Shown: positions 7,343 through 17,836, counted from the stretch's first letter. The stretch is DNA of 64,000 nt from Shuttleworthella satelles DSM 14600 (GCF_000160115.1 NZ_GG665866.1:980825-1044824); one strand, 5' to 3'. Numbers and translations are program-made. Notes: a model not told the origin generated them from the letters alone.

Positions 7343-8380
7343 ATGGCAGATATGACAAGAGTTGCCCTGGACGCGATGGGGGGAGATAATGCTCCCGCTC
7401 AGATTGTCAGGGGCGCAGTTGATGCGGTGAATGAGCACCAACAGATCAAGGTCTTTTTGGTTGGCCGCCGGGAGGAGATCAAGAGAGAACTGGATCAGTA
7501 TCAGTTCCCCGCAGACCGAATCGAGATCCGCGACGCGACAGAGGTGATTGAGACGGCTGAGCCGCCGGTCAGGGCGATCCGCGTCAAGAAGGATTCCTCT
7601 ATGGTAGTCGCTCTTAATATGGTCAGGAATGGGGAGGCGGATGCCTTCGTCTCGGCAGGGTCTTCCGGAGCGACTCTGGTGGGAGGAACTCTTTTGGTCG
7701 GCAGGATCCGCGGGATTGAGCGCGCGCCTCTGGCCCCCCTGATTCCAACGAGAAAGGGAGTCTCGCTTCTGGTGGATTGCGGGGCGAATGTGGACGCCAG
7801 AGCAGATCATCTGCTCCAGTTTGCCATCATGGGATCCCTCTATATGCAGCATGTCATGGGAATTGATCATCCCCGGGTTGCCCTTGTGAATATCGGGGCG
7901 GAGGAGGATAAGGGAAACGCTCTGACCAAGGAGGCCTATCCTCTGCTGCGCGACTGTGACCAGATCAATTTCACAGGCAATATTGAGGCGAGAGATATCG
8001 CGGAGGGGGCAGCGGATGTCATTGTCTGCGAGGCATTCGTCGGCAATGTGATTCTGAAATTTTACGAGGGAGTTGCAAAGACCTTGATTTCAGTGATCAA
8101 GGAGGGCCTGATGTCCACTCTGATCTCTAAAATCGGCGCCGCTCTGGCCCTGCCGGCCCTAAAGAAGACGATCAAAACCTTCGATGCCAGTCAGTATGGC
8201 GGAGCTCCTCTTCTGGGAGTCAAGGGGCTGGTTGTCAAGGCTCATGGATCCGCGACGGCCAAGGAGATTAAGAATTCCCTGATTCAGTGCAGGCAGTTTT
8301 CAAAACAGAATGTAAACGGCTATATTGAGGAATATGCCAGCAGACAATTGGCAGAGAAAGGAGAGAAGAATGGAATTTGA
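7343..8380 (+). CDS. plsX: Phosphate acyltransferase PlsX
   Basis: PlsX converts acyl-ACP to acyl-phosphate, the acyl donor for PlsY (encoded at 32396) in phosphatidic acid synthesis. The sequence has the N-terminal [11 protein letters not shown] motif, [12 protein letters not shown] and NIGAEEDKG, and is 345 residues long, normal for the family. I chose the ATG at 7343 behind GGGGAGGAG; an in-frame ATG three codons later is also possible, and an earlier candidate would add 21 residues not seen in the family. Its last 11 bases overlap acpP. Confidence 0.95.
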   Translation: MADMTRVALDAMGGDNAPAQIVRGAVDAVNEHQQIKVFLVGRREEIKRELDQYQFPADRIEIRDATEVIETAEPPVRAIRVKKDSSMVVALNMVRNGEADAFVSAGSSGATLVGGTLLVGRIRGIERAPLAPLIPTRKGVSLLVDCGANVDARADHLLQFAIMGSLYMQHVMGIDHPRVALVNIGAEEDKGNALTKEAYPLLRDCDQINFTGNIEARDIAEGAADVIVCEAFVGNVILKFYEGVAKTLISVIKEGLMSTLISKIGAALALPALKKTIKTFDASQYGGAPLLGVKGLVVKAHGSATAKEIKNSLIQCRQFSKQNVNGYIEEYASRQLAEKGEKNGI

Positions 8381-8603
8381 AGTGTTGAAGAAGCATATCA
8401 GCGAGGTCCTGGGGGTAGACGCCAATGAAATCACGGAGGACATGGAGTTCGACAAGGACCTGGGCGCGGATTCTCTGGATACCTTCCAGATCCTTATGGA
8501 CGTCGAGGAGGAGCTTGGCATGACGGTCGACGAGGAGAAGGCAGAGTCCATCAAGACAGTCGGAGATGCTGTCCGTCTGATCAAGGAGACAATGGAGGCT
8601 TAA
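8370..8603 (+). CDS. acpP: Acyl carrier protein
   Basis: The product is 77 residues and acidic. Ser35 in [12 protein letters not shown] is the site for the 4'-phosphopantetheine arm that carries growing fatty acids and supplies PlsX. The ATG lies inside the end of plsX (11 bp overlap), with AAAGGAGAG upstream, so expression is coupled. No fatty-acid synthase genes (fabD, fabG, fabF) follow, unlike in many Clostridia. Confidence 0.96.
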   Translation: MEFEVLKKHISEVLGVDANEITEDMEFDKDLGADSLDTFQILMDVEEELGMTVDEEKAESIKTVGDAVRLIKETMEA

Positions 8604-8735
8604 GAGACAGGAACATCAGGGAGAGAGAGCGGTGAAATGCCCAGGCAAAGTCACAGCTCATCCTCCCTTTTCTGATATTTATGGCAGTCAGATCATTGCG
8701 GTTTTCGCGCGTATTTGACCGCTTCGAGGCAGGCT

Positions 8736-9428
8736 ATGAGAAATGAAACGTTAGAGGCAAAGATCGGCTATCAGTTTCAAGACAAAAGTTTATTGAGGCA
8801 GGCATTGACCCATTCCTCCTTCGCCAATGAGAGGCATATGAAAGCGCACTCGGACAATGAGCGCCTGGAGTTCCTGGGAGATGCGGTGTTAGAAGTGGTA
8901 TCCAGTGAATTTTTGTATTTAAACTACCCGGATCTGCCGGAGGGGCGTCTGACTCCTCTTCGGGCCAGTCTGGTCTGCGAGCCGACGCTGGCGATTGCGG
9001 CCAGAGAGATTGGGCTTGGCGCCTGTCTGCGTCTGGCCAGGGGAGAGGATCAGTCCGGGGGAAGAGAGCGGGACAGTATTCTGTCGGACGCTCTGGAGGC
9101 CGTCATCGGCGCTGTTTTTTTGGACGGGGGAATTGAGCCTGCCAAGGCGCTGATTATCCGCTATATCCTGACGGACATCGAGCACAAAAAGCTCTATCAT
9201 GACTCCAAGACCAGGCTTCAGGAGATGGTTCAGGCCATGGAAGAGGCCAGTCTGGACTATGTGCTGGTCAGGGAAGAGGGACCCGATCACGCCAAGCGTT
9301 TCGTGACAGAGGCCAGACTTGACGGCAGGACAATCGGGCGCGGAGAGGGAGGATCCAAGAAGGCGTCGGAGCAGGAAGCCGCTTATCAGGGACTCTTGTA
9401 TTTAAAGGAGAGAGGACATGTATCTTAA
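8736..9428 (+). CDS. rnc: Ribonuclease III
   Basis: RNase III cleaves double-stranded RNA, including rRNA precursors. The signature NERLEFLGDAVLE carries the metal-binding acids, a second acidic patch is in SDALEAVIGAVFLDGG, and a dsRNA-binding domain occupies the last 70 or so residues (SKKASEQEAAYQGLL). The length is 230 residues. I use the ATG at 8736 behind GAGGCAGG; an upstream TTG at 8715 would add seven residues but lacks a ribosome binding site. The 132 bp gap from acpP holds no clear signal. The gene overlaps smc by 11 bp. Confidence 0.95.
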   Translation: MRNETLEAKIGYQFQDKSLLRQALTHSSFANERHMKAHSDNERLEFLGDAVLEVVSSEFLYLNYPDLPEGRLTPLRASLVCEPTLAIAAREIGLGACLRLARGEDQSGGRERDSILSDALEAVIGAVFLDGGIEPAKALIIRYILTDIEHKKLYHDSKTRLQEMVQAMEEASLDYVLVREEGPDHAKRFVTEARLDGRTIGRGEGGSKKASEQEAAYQGLLYLKERGHVS

Positions 9429-12400
9429 GAGTATTGAGATCCATGGCTTTAAGTCATTTGCCAACAAAATTGTCCTGGATTTTCACAAGGGCATTACAGC
9501 TATCGTTGGCCCGAATGGGTCCGGCAAATCCAATGTCTCAGACGCGGTGCGCTGGGTTTTGGGGGAGCAGTCCGCCAGACAGCTGCGCGGCGCTTCCATG
9601 CAGGATGTGATTTTTGCCGGCACGCAGAATCGAAAAGCCCTGGGCTATGCCTATGTGGCCATCACTTTGGATAATTCTGATCAAGCTCTTCCCGTCGATT
9701 ACAAGGAGCTGACAGTGGCCCGCAGGGTCTATCGTTCAGGCGAGTCCGAGTATCTCCTGAACGGAACCCCCTGCCGTCTGCGAGACGTCAACGAGCTCTT
9801 CTTTGACACAGGCATCGGCAAGGAGGGGTACTCGATCATCGGGCAGGGGCAGATTGAAAAAATCCTGTCCGGCAAGCCGGAGGAAAGACGGGAGCTCTTT
9901 GACGAGGCGGTCGGGATTGTCAAGTATAAGCAGCGCAAGAAGGTCACCTTAAAGAAGCTTGAGGACGAGAGAGAAAATCTGGTTCGCGTGACCGATATCC
10001 TCTCGGAGTTAGAGCGCCAGGTTGGTCCTCTGCAGAAGCAGTCTCAAACGGCCAGGCGCTATCTGGCGGCAAAAGAGGAGCTGAAGCATCTGGACGTCAA
10101 TATGTTTTTGATGGAGGCTCAGCGTCTCAAGGGACAGCTTCAGGACATTTCCGATAAATACCGGATCGCTGAAGATCAGATGGATGAGCAGAAGAAGTCG
10201 CTCGCGGATCTGAAGCTGACCTACTCTAAGATGGAGGAGGACCTGAATCAGCGCGACCTGCAGATGGAGGAGCTGCGCAAGAGACAAAAAGAAAATGAAT
10301 TGACCAAAAGCCGACTGGAGAATCAGATTACTCTTCTTGAGGAGCAGATTCGGTCCGCGGAGAATGCCGACGCCAGTATTTTAGACCAGATACAGACTGC
10401 CCGGTCTGACAGGAAGGATCGGGCCGAAGAACTGAGCCGGCATGAGAGAGCAAGGGAGGAATTAAACGCCTCCTTGCTTGCCGCAAGAGAAAAGCTTGCT
10501 GCCGCGAGGTCAGAATATCAGGACCTTCAGGACAGGTGTAACGCCGTGTCCGCCGAGGCTGAGGAGGGACAGAGAAAGCTCCTGCAGCTGGTGGCCGAAC
10601 GGGCAGACTTAAAATCGGAGGAGCAGAAATATAAGACGACGCTGGAGCAGATCAACATCCGCAAATCAAGGCTGACTCAGCGTATGTTAGAGCGCAGGAC
10701 CGAAGAAGGCGATATTGGAGCCAAGGCGGACCAGGCCCAAAAGGCCTATGAAAAATCCAGGGCCAAAAGGGATGCGATTCAGGAGAAGAAAGAGACTCTT
10801 GATGCCGATCAGCTCAACTGGAAGAACAAGCGACGGGACCTGCGCCAGGATATTGACCAGAAGACAGTTGCCTATCACAGGTCCAATTCCCGCCTGGAGT
10901 CCCTTAGAAATATCGCCGAGCGCTATGACGGATATGGCAATGCCATTAAGAAGGTCATGGAGCAGAAGAGAGAGTATCCCGGCATCGAGGGACTCGTATC
11001 TGAATTGATCCATGTTCCCAAGGACTATGAGACAGCAATTGAAACGGCTCTGGGCGGGAACATTCAAAATATTGTCACCGACACAGAGACAACGGCCAAG
11101 CGCATGGTGACCTTCCTGAAGGAAAACAGGGCCGGACGCGCCACCTTTCTCCCCCTGACCTCTGTGAAGGGGAGAAGTCAATCTCAGACAGAGCCGCTTC
11201 TGAACGAGCCCGGGGTCATAGGAGTTGCCAGCCAATTGGTTCAGACAGACTCCAGATACAGAGGGATTGTTTCTTATCTTCTGGGGAGAATTCTGCTCGT
11301 CGATCAAATTGATCATGCCATCGCCCTGGCCAGGGCGAATCACTACAGTCTGCACATTGTCACTTTAGATGGCGATTATCTGAGACCCGGCGGATCCATC
11401 TCCGGCGGACGCTTCAAGCACAGCGGAAATCTTCTGGCAAGAAACCGCGAGGTAAAGCAGCTGGAAGAAGAGGTCGCCGGGTTAAAAGAGGCGCTGAGTC
11501 AGGCCCGCATGCATTTGGAGGAAATTGACACGGCCCTTGCTCTTTTGTCTGATGATCGGGCGGAAGTCCAGGCAGAACTGGAGGCCGCTAACCTCGAGGT
11601 CAATACAGCGAAACTGCAGTGGGAGCAAGCAAAGGAGATCAGCAGAAACTCCGAGCAGGCGTTTGCCTCCCTGCAAAAAGAGAAGGCCTCCTTAGACGAA
11701 CAGATCAAGGAGATCAAAGAGGGACAAAAAGAGCTGGATCAAAGGCGGCAGTCATCCGGTCAGAGGGAAGTCCGGCTGAAGGAGCGCATCAGCGTCTTAG
11801 GCACTGAGCTTGAGAAGCTGAACCTGTCCGCGGCAAGCGCTTTTGAGCAGTTGTCTGCGATTCAGATGGCTGAGGCGGCAGCCCGGCAGAAGGTTGACTT
11901 CGAGGAAGAAAATATCATAAGGCTCAGAGCGGAGGTCGACCGGGCAGATCAAACGATTGAGGAGCTGACCAGGCAGAAAAAGACAAGCGGGGAAGAGGCC
12001 CAGGGAAAGAAGGCGCAGATCGAGGAGATCAAAAAGACCATCCTGGCTGCCGAAGACAGGCAGGAGGAGATCGAGACATCTCTGAAAGAGAAGCAGGAAG
12101 CCTACGTCAGTCTCAATGAGGCCTACAAAAGCGGCTTTGAGGAGAGAGAGAAGCTGTCCGATGTTATCAACAGCCTGGATAAGGAGCTCTATCGACTGGA
12201 GGCTCAGCGGCAGAAAGCCCAGGAGGCCTTGGAGAGCCAGAACAATTACATGTGGCAGGAGTATGAGCTGACCCTGCACGCGGCCATGGAGCTTATGGAT
12301 GAAAATCTGAAAGACCGCAGTCAGATGCAGCAGCGCATCCGTTCGATTCGGGACGACATCCGTTCGATGGGAAATGTCAATGTCAATGCCATTGAACAGT

Positions 12401-12978
12401 ACAGAGAGCTGGCGGAGCGCTATGAATTCCTGAAGACCCAGCACGATGACCTGGTCAGGGCGGAAGACCAGCTGGTGCAGATCATCGAAGATCTGGATCA
12501 GGGGATGCGGCGTCAATTCAGTGAGGGATTCCGTCGGATTCAGGACCAGTTTGACGCCACCTTTCGAGAGCTGTTCGGCGGCGGCAAGGGAAGTCTGGAA
12601 TTGACAGAGGGAGAAGATGTTCTTGAGACAGGGATTCGGATTATCGCGCAGCCTCCGGGCAAGAAGCTGCAGAATATGATGCAGATGTCAGGCGGCGAGA
12701 AGTCCCTGACAGCCATCGCTCTTCTCTTTGCCATCCAGAGCTTGAAGCCCTCGCCATTTTGCCTGCTCGACGAGATAGAGGCCGCTTTGGATGATGCCAA
12801 TGTCGACCGCTTTGCCAGATATTTACACAAGCTGACCAGGAATACCCAGTTCATCGTGATTACCCACCGGAGGGGAACGATGAACGCGGCGGATCGGCTC
12901 TATGGAATTACAATGCAGGAGAAGGGAGTCTCTACCCTGGTATCTGTCAACCTGATTGAGAGCAAGCTGGACGATTAA
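9418..12978 (+). CDS. smc: Chromosome segregation protein SMC
   Basis: This is the condensin ATPase that, with ScpA/ScpB (not in this window), organises and segregates the chromosome. Walker A is GPNGSGKS at residues 31-38, and QSARQLRG follows. Long coiled coils flank a hinge at roughly residues 510-680 ([12 protein letters not shown] ... GGSISGGRF). The C-terminal head has the ABC signature [10 protein letters not shown] and Walker [14 protein letters not shown]. The length is 1186 residues, full size. It lies in the order rnc-smc-ftsY, widely conserved in Firmicutes. Confidence 0.97.
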   Translation: MYLKSIEIHGFKSFANKIVLDFHKGITAIVGPNGSGKSNVSDAVRWVLGEQSARQLRGASMQDVIFAGTQNRKALGYAYVAITLDNSDQALPVDYKELTVARRVYRSGESEYLLNGTPCRLRDVNELFFDTGIGKEGYSIIGQGQIEKILSGKPEERRELFDEAVGIVKYKQRKKVTLKKLEDERENLVRVTDILSELERQVGPLQKQSQTARRYLAAKEELKHLDVNMFLMEAQRLKGQLQDISDKYRIAEDQMDEQKKSLADLKLTYSKMEEDLNQRDLQMEELRKRQKENELTKSRLENQITLLEEQIRSAENADASILDQIQTARSDRKDRAEELSRHERAREELNASLLAAREKLAAARSEYQDLQDRCNAVSAEAEEGQRKLLQLVAERADLKSEEQKYKTTLEQINIRKSRLTQRMLERRTEEGDIGAKADQAQKAYEKSRAKRDAIQEKKETLDADQLNWKNKRRDLRQDIDQKTVAYHRSNSRLESLRNIAERYDGYGNAIKKVMEQKREYPGIEGLVSELIHVPKDYETAIETALGGNIQNIVTDTETTAKRMVTFLKENRAGRATFLPLTSVKGRSQSQTEPLLNEPGVIGVASQLVQTDSRYRGIVSYLLGRILLVDQIDHAIALARANHYSLHIVTLDGDYLRPGGSISGGRFKHSGNLLARNREVKQLEEEVAGLKEALSQARMHLEEIDTALALLSDDRAEVQAELEAANLEVNTAKLQWEQAKEISRNSEQAFASLQKEKASLDEQIKEIKEGQKELDQRRQSSGQREVRLKERISVLGTELEKLNLSAASAFEQLSAIQMAEAAARQKVDFEEENIIRLRAEVDRADQTIEELTRQKKTSGEEAQGKKAQIEEIKKTILAAEDRQEEIETSLKEKQEAYVSLNEAYKSGFEEREKLSDVINSLDKELYRLEAQRQKAQEALESQNNYMWQEYELTLHAAMELMDENLKDRSQMQQRIRSIRDDIRSMGNVNVNAIEQYRELAERYEFLKTQHDDLVRAEDQLVQIIEDLDQGMRRQFSEGFRRIQDQFDATFRELFGGGKGSLELTEGEDVLETGIRIIAQPPGKKLQNMMQMSGGEKSLTAIALLFAIQSLKPSPFCLLDEIEAALDDANVDRFARYLHKLTRNTQFIVITHRRGTMNAADRLYGITMQEKGVSTLVSVNLIESKLDD

Positions 12979-13029
12979 AGGCCGCAGACAGGTTGCGGCG
13001 ACAAGAATTGTCATGGACAAGGAGTGGCT

Positions 13030-14454
13030 ATGGGTTTTTTCAGCAGATTGAAAGCCGGTTTGAGCAAGACAAGAGACGGCTTCGTGAAGAATATGGACTA
13101 TGTCTTCAGCGGTTTCTCCCGAATTGATGAGGACTTCTACGAGGAACTGGAGGAGGTTTTGATCAGCGGAGATCTGGGAGTCCAGACGTCCATGCGCCTG
13201 ATAGAGAACCTGCGCCAGGAGGTGAAGGATCAGCACATTAAGGAGGCGGGGGACTGCCGTCAGCTTTTGATTGATGATATCCGCCGCCAGATGGACGTCG
13301 GCGAGAATGCCTATGATTTTGAGCAGGAGACATCCGTCCTCATGATGGTTGGCGTCAACGGGGTGGGAAAAACCACCACAGTCGGCAAGCTCGCCGCCAA
13401 ATTCAAGCAGGAGAAGAAAAAAAGAGTCCTGATCGCGGCGGCGGACACCTTCCGCGCGGCAGCCAATGAACAGTTAAAAGAATGGGCTGATCGTGCCGGT
13501 GTCGATATGATCGGGGGCCAGGAGGGCTCTGATCCGGCTGCGGTGGTTTTTGACGCGGTCCAGTCCGCCAAGGCCAGAAATTGTGATATTCTTCTGGTCG
13601 ATACGGCGGGACGGCTCCACAACAAGACAAATCTCATGCATGAGCTGGAAAAAATCAACAGGGTGATCGACCGTGAGTACGAGGGTGTTCACCGTGAGAC
13701 TCTGGCAGTACTGGATGCGACAAGTGGTCAGAATGCCCTGGTCCAGGCCAGAGAGTTTGCGGCGGTCGCCAATGTCACAGGCATCGTCCTGACCAAGATG
13801 GACGGTTCCGCCAAGGGAGGAATTGCCGTCGCCATTCAATCGGAGCTGGGAATTCCGGTTAAGTATATCGGGGTCGGCGAGACCGTCGAGGATCTGGAGC
13901 GATTTGATGCCGACCAGTACGTCAATGCCCTCTTTGATCTGAAGGATGAAGACGATGATATTGCCGCGGATGCAGAGGGCCAAGCCCGGGCCGGTGAAGT
14001 ATCCGTCTCTGAGGTGGAGGCAGAGCTTTCAGATTCTGTCGAGCAGGAAACAGAAGCTCCCGAGAGAGAGGAAGAACTTTCCGATCAAACAGAGGATAAG
14101 ATAGAAGTGTCTGAGGGAGAGGCTGAACTTTCCGATCAAGCTGAAATGGAAGCAGAAGTTTCTGAGAGTGAGACCGGGATTTCGGATCAAACAGAAGATA
14201 AGATAGAAGTGTCTGAGGGAGAGGCTGAATTTTCCAATCAAGCTGAAGAGGAAGTTGAAGCATCTGCGGGAGTGTCCGAGAGGGAAACTGAACTTTCGGA
14301 TCAAGCCGAAGAAGAAATAGAAGCGCCCGACAGAGAGGCTGAACTTTCCGATCAAGCTGAAGAGAAAGCAGAAGCGACTGAGACGGAGTCTGAACCAAAA
14401 GAAGAGAAGCGAGGCGCTTTCTTTGGATTTTTCCGCAGAAAGCGCAAAGAGTAA
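13030..14454 (+). CDS. ftsY: SRP receptor FtsY with C-terminal acidic repeat tail
   Basis: FtsY is the membrane-associated GTPase that receives Ffh-nascent chain complexes. The NG domain fills residues 1 to about 303: GVNGVGKTTTVGKLA (P-loop), DTFRAAANEQL, DTAGRLHNK, TKMDGSAKGG and the closing GVGETVEDLERF. The N-terminus MGFFSRLKAGLSK is a short amphipathic basic-aromatic segment. Unusually, about 170 residues follow the NG domain: acidic repeats with ELSDQAEE-type units, ending in GAFFGFFRRKRKE. In classic FtsY the acidic domain precedes NG. The start is ATG at 13030 behind AAGGAG, with an earlier in-frame GTG rejected. The body is certain; the tail function is unknown. Confidence 0.95.
   Translation: MGFFSRLKAGLSKTRDGFVKNMDYVFSGFSRIDEDFYEELEEVLISGDLGVQTSMRLIENLRQEVKDQHIKEAGDCRQLLIDDIRRQMDVGENAYDFEQETSVLMMVGVNGVGKTTTVGKLAAKFKQEKKKRVLIAAADTFRAAANEQLKEWADRAGVDMIGGQEGSDPAAVVFDAVQSAKARNCDILLVDTAGRLHNKTNLMHELEKINRVIDREYEGVHRETLAVLDATSGQNALVQAREFAAVANVTGIVLTKMDGSAKGGIAVAIQSELGIPVKYIGVGETVEDLERFDADQYVNALFDLKDEDDDIAADAEGQARAGEVSVSEVEAELSDSVEQETEAPEREEELSDQTEDKIEVSEGEAELSDQAEMEAEVSESETGISDQTEDKIEVSEGEAEFSNQAEEEVEASAGVSERETELSDQAEEEIEAPDREAELSDQAEEKAEATETESEPKEEKRGAFFGFFRRKRKE
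14005..14390 (+). repeat. Acidic repeat array in the ftsY tail
   Basis: About seven units built on ELSDQ(A/T)E(D/E)...VSEGEA follow each other. The best pair, 14089-14145 and 14191-14247, is nearly identical at DNA level and spaced 102 bp (34 codons), which points to recent tandem duplication. The whole array stays in frame. Confidence 0.8.
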
Positions 14455-14480
14455 CGCAAAGAGCAGAGGAGGAAACTGGA

Positions 14481-15692
14481 ATGTTGGATTTAAAGGATTT
14501 TGAGGAAGCGTCCCAGATCGTCAGCCAGGTGGCCAATGACACCAAGCTGGTCTACAGTGACTTCTTCTCGAATGCCTGTGGCAATAAGGTCTATCTCAAG
14601 CCCGAAAACATGCAGGTAACCGGGGCCTACAAGGTGCGGGGGGCATATTACAAGATCAGTACTCTCAGCGATGAGGAGAGGGACAGGGGATTGATTACCG
14701 CCTCAGCTGGAAATCATGCCCAGGGGGTGGCGAAAGCGGCCAAAAAATTTGGGGTCAGGGCGACAATTGTCATGCCGACAACGACGCCTCTGATCAAGGT
14801 AAATCGGACAAAGAGCTACGGGGCACAGGTCCTTCTCTTCGGTGATGTTTTTGACGACGCGAACGCGAGGGCCCTGGAGCTGGCTGAGGAACACGGCTAT
14901 ACCTTTATTCCTCCCTTTGATGATCTGGCGGTTGCAACGGGACAGGGAACCATTGCCATGGAGATCTTCAAGGAGCTGCCCCTGGTGGAATATATTCTGG
15001 TTCCGGTAGGAGGAGGCGGGCTGGCCACCGGCGTCTCCACTCTGGCCAAGCTGCTGAATCCCAAGATCAGGATTATCGCTGTGGAACCCGTCGGAGCGGC
15101 TTGTCTGAAGGCCTCTTTTGAGGCGGGGAAGCCAGTCATGCTCCCGAGCGCCAATACGATCGCCGACGGCACTGCGGTAAAAAAGCCCGGGATCAGTATT
15201 TTTCCTTATCTGCAGAAGAATATTGACGAGATTATTACCGTCGAAGACGATGAGCTGATTGTCGCCTTTTTGGATATGGTCGAGAATCATAAGATGATTG
15301 TCGAAAATTCCGGGCTTTTGACGGTGGCGGCCCTGAACCATCTGAAGGTGAAAGGGAAAAATGTGGTATCCGTTTTGTCGGGCGGCAATATGGATGTGAT
15401 TACCATGTCTTCGGTTGTTCAGCAGGGTCTGATCTTCCGCGACCGCATCTTCACCGTCTCCGTCCTGCTCCCGGATAAGCCGGGCGAGCTGGCCAAGGTG
15501 GCGCAGACCATCGCCGGGGTTCAGGGGAATGTCATCAAGCTGGATCACAACCAGTTCATCACGACCAACCGAAGCGTGGCAGTGGAATTGACCATTACTC
15601 TGGAGGCCTTCGGAACAGAGCATAAGAATCAGATCATCGATACTCTGGAAGAGGCGGGCTATCGCCCCAAGATCACGAGAACAGTTCTCTGA
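14481..15692 (+). CDS. ilvA: Threonine ammonia-lyase (threonine dehydratase), ACT-domain type
   Basis: This PLP enzyme deaminates threonine to 2-oxobutyrate, feeding isoleucine synthesis or threonine fermentation. The PLP lysine is K51 in TGAYKVRGA; the phosphate-cradling loop is PVGGGGLATG; SAGNHAQGVA is the substrate loop. A single ACT domain occupies the last 75 or so residues (VSVLLPDKPGELAKVAQTI), as in the shorter, single-ACT threonine dehydratases. The length is 403. The gene interrupts the usual closeness of ftsY and ylxM-ffh. Whether the role is biosynthetic or catabolic cannot be decided from sequence. Confidence 0.9.
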   Translation: MLDLKDFEEASQIVSQVANDTKLVYSDFFSNACGNKVYLKPENMQVTGAYKVRGAYYKISTLSDEERDRGLITASAGNHAQGVAKAAKKFGVRATIVMPTTTPLIKVNRTKSYGAQVLLFGDVFDDANARALELAEEHGYTFIPPFDDLAVATGQGTIAMEIFKELPLVEYILVPVGGGGLATGVSTLAKLLNPKIRIIAVEPVGAACLKASFEAGKPVMLPSANTIADGTAVKKPGISIFPYLQKNIDEIITVEDDELIVAFLDMVENHKMIVENSGLLTVAALNHLKVKGKNVVSVLSGGNMDVITMSSVVQQGLIFRDRIFTVSVLLPDKPGELAKVAQTIAGVQGNVIKLDHNQFITTNRSVAVELTITLEAFGTEHKNQIIDTLEEAGYRPKITRTVL

Positions 15693-15741
15693 AAGCCGGA
15701 CTGACTTGGTTGAATGATTACATGCTGTAAAGATATTATAC

Positions 15742-15770
15742 TTGACACCATGCGAAGGCTTGTCTAAAAT
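15742..15770 (+). promoter_or_regulatory. Sigma-A promoter for ylxM-ffh
   Basis: TTGACA and TAAAAT are 17 bp apart. The predicted start of transcription (about 15777) falls next to or after the ylxM ribosome binding site AGGTGG, so this promoter would give an almost leaderless message. A second overlapping pair, TTGAAT and TATTAT with an 18 bp spacer, lies just upstream and would give a normal leader. Confidence 0.6.
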
Positions 15771-15785
15771 AGCCAGGTGGAAAGA

Positions 15786-16124
15786 ATGGAAGAGAAAATT
15801 ATACGCGGATACCTGTATGATTTCTATGGACAGCTGCTCAATGCGCATCAGAGAGAGATCTATGAGGCATATGCCTTTGATGATCTGTCGCTCTCTGAGA
15901 TCGCCGAGCAGGAGGGGATCTCAAGACAGGGAGTCTACGACATCATTCGCCGCTGCACCAGAAGTCTTGAGAATTACGAGCAGGCGCTGCATCTGGTCGC
16001 CAGGTTCATGAAAATCAAAGAGGATATTGAGAGAATCCAGAAGCTGACAGAAGGCGACAGGGTCACAGAGAATAGCCTGGGAGAAATTCGCAGAATTTCA
16101 CGGGGGATTCTGGAGGAATTGTAA
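15786..16124 (+). CDS. ylxM: YlxM/p13-like helix-turn-helix protein, SRP-associated
   Basis: YlxM is a small protein encoded before ffh; in streptococci it modulates SRP GTPase assembly with FtsY. The HTH reads LSLSEIAEQEGISRQGVYDIIRR, resembling sigma-factor region 4, and a C-terminal helical stretch follows. The length is 112 residues. The start is ATG at 15786 behind AGGTGG; an in-frame GTG at 15777 is the alternative if the promoter at 15742 makes a leaderless transcript. The stop overlaps the ffh start as TAATG. Confidence 0.9.
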   Translation: MEEKIIRGYLYDFYGQLLNAHQREIYEAYAFDDLSLSEIAEQEGISRQGVYDIIRRCTRSLENYEQALHLVARFMKIKEDIERIQKLTEGDRVTENSLGEIRRISRGILEEL

Positions 16125-17479
16125 TGGCTTTTGAGAGCTTATCTGAAAAACTACAGAATGCCTTTCGCAATCTGCGCGGAAAGGGCCGTCTCTCGGAGGA
16201 CGATGTCAAGCTCGCCCTCAAGGAGATCCGCATCGCTCTTCTTGAGGCGGATGTCAACTACAGGGTTGTCAAGGATTTCACCAGGGCGGTGCAGGAGAGG
16301 GCGGTCGGAACCGATATTTTAAACGGCTTAAACCCCGCCCAGCAGGTTGTCAAGCTGGTGGATGAGGAACTCACCAGGATGATGGGGTCCGAGACAAGGG
16401 AGATCGCCTATCGCCCCGGCCAGGAGATCACTGTGATCATGATGATCGGACTCCAGGGCGCAGGTAAGACGACGACTGCGGCCAAACTGGCTGGCAAGAT
16501 GAAACAGAAGGGCAAGAGACCTCTTTTGGTCGCCTGCGACATCTATCGCCCCGCGGCTATTGATCAGCTGCGCATCAACGCGGAGAAACAGCAGGTTGCC
16601 TTTTTCTCCATGGGAGACAAGAATCGGCCCTCCGATATTGCCAGAGCCGCTTATGAGCACGCCAGGAAGAACAATAACAATGTCCTGATTCTGGATACGG
16701 CCGGTCGCCTTCATATTGATGAGGATATGATGGCCGAGCTGGAGGAGATCAAGTCCGGGGTGGACGTAGCCCAGACCATCCTGGTTGTCGATGCCATGAC
16801 CGGTCAGGATGCGGTCAATGTAGCTCAGACCTTCGATCAGAAGGTCGGGGTTGACGGAGTGATTCTCACCAAGCTGGACGGCGACAGCCGGGGCGGAGCG
16901 GCTCTCTCCATCCGCGCCGTCACAGGCAAGCCTATTCTCTATGTCGGCATGGGCGAGAAGCTGTCTGATCTGGAACAGTTCTATCCGGATCGCATGGCCT
17001 CCAGAATTTTAGGTATGGGCGATGTCCTCTCCCTGATCGAGAAGGCGGAGCAGGAGATTGACGCCGAAGAGGCCGCCAAGCTGACTGATAAGGTTAAGAA
17101 GGCGGAGTTTGACTACAACGACTATCTGACCTCTCTGTCGCAAATGCGTAAGATGGGAGGCATTTCCTCCATCCTCGGTATGCTGCCGGGGCTTGGAATG
17201 GGCGTCTCCAAGTCACAGATGAGCCAGATTGAGGGCGCAGTCGATGAGAAGAAGCTTGCCAGAACCGAGGCGATCATTCATTCGATGACCCCGCAGGAAC
17301 GGTCAGACCCCAAGATCATGAATATCCACCGCAAGCACCGGATCGCCAGAGGAGCCGGTCTTGATATCGCTGAGGTCAACCGCTTTGTCAAGCAGTTTGA
17401 GCAGACCCGCAAAATGATGAAGAAGATGCCCGGTCTCATGGGAGGCAAGGGCAGGAGAAGAGGGGGATTCCCCTTTTAA
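16124..17479 (+). CDS. ffh: Signal recognition particle protein Ffh (SRP54)
   Basis: Ffh binds signal sequences and SRP RNA, and forms the targeting complex with FtsY. The N and G domains contain GLQGAGKTTTAAKLA, DIYRPAAIDQL, DTAGRLHIDEDM and TKLDGDSRGG. The methionine-rich M domain begins near residue 330 (MRKMGGISSILGMLPGLG) and includes the RNA-binding HRKHRIARGAG-type segment; the C-terminus is basic, GKGRRRGGFPF. The length is 451. It is coupled to ylxM and probably transcribed into rpsP. The SRP RNA gene is not in this window. Confidence 0.98.
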   Translation: MAFESLSEKLQNAFRNLRGKGRLSEDDVKLALKEIRIALLEADVNYRVVKDFTRAVQERAVGTDILNGLNPAQQVVKLVDEELTRMMGSETREIAYRPGQEITVIMMIGLQGAGKTTTAAKLAGKMKQKGKRPLLVACDIYRPAAIDQLRINAEKQQVAFFSMGDKNRPSDIARAAYEHARKNNNNVLILDTAGRLHIDEDMMAELEEIKSGVDVAQTILVVDAMTGQDAVNVAQTFDQKVGVDGVILTKLDGDSRGGAALSIRAVTGKPILYVGMGEKLSDLEQFYPDRMASRILGMGDVLSLIEKAEQEIDAEEAAKLTDKVKKAEFDYNDYLTSLSQMRKMGGISSILGMLPGLGMGVSKSQMSQIEGAVDEKKLARTEAIIHSMTPQERSDPKIMNIHRKHRIARGAGLDIAEVNRFVKQFEQTRKMMKKMPGLMGGKGRRRGGFPF

Positions 17480-17554
17480 CAGCAGCTTGATCCGCAGGTC
17501 AAAGATCCTGCGATCGAATAAAGTAACGATTCACATATCATTGGAGGTAACAAG

Positions 17555-17800
17555 ATGGCAGTAAAAATCAGACTCAGAAGAATGGGACAGAAGAAGGCTC
17601 CTTTCTACAGGATTGTCGTAGCGGATTCTCGCGCTCCTCGCGATGGCCGCAACATCGCTGAGATCGGCAGCTATGATCCCAACCAGAATCCCTCAGCGGT
17701 AAGCGTTGACGCAGAGGCCGCGAAGAAGTGGCTCGCTAATGGAGCACAGCCAACAGAGACGGTTGCTCGCCTCTTAAAGAGTGCCGGCATCGAGAAGTAA
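17555..17800 (+). CDS. rpsP: 30S ribosomal protein S16
   Basis: S16 is needed for 30S assembly. The 81 residues start [20 protein letters not shown], the family signature, and continue [11 protein letters not shown]. It has a strong GGAGGTAA site. In the 75 bp after ffh a stem CGCAGG/CCTGCG flanked by GATC repeats (17489-17515) could be a leader hairpin, but there is no T-run and I do not call it a terminator. Confidence 0.98.
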   Translation: MAVKIRLRRMGQKKAPFYRIVVADSRAPRDGRNIAEIGSYDPNQNPSAVSVDAEAAKKWLANGAQPTETVARLLKSAGIEK

Positions 17801-17836
17801 GGCTTTTTGTTCCAGGCAAAGCACGAGGTGATTGAG

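Noticed and set aside
11797-12516. Long frame opposite smc
   Set aside because: It mirrors the coiled-coil coding sequence; Leu-rich composition comes from the complementary codons.
13922-14545. Long frames opposite the ftsY repeat tail
   Set aside because: They arise from the repetitive acidic codons; no start signal, and they overlap the ilvA start.
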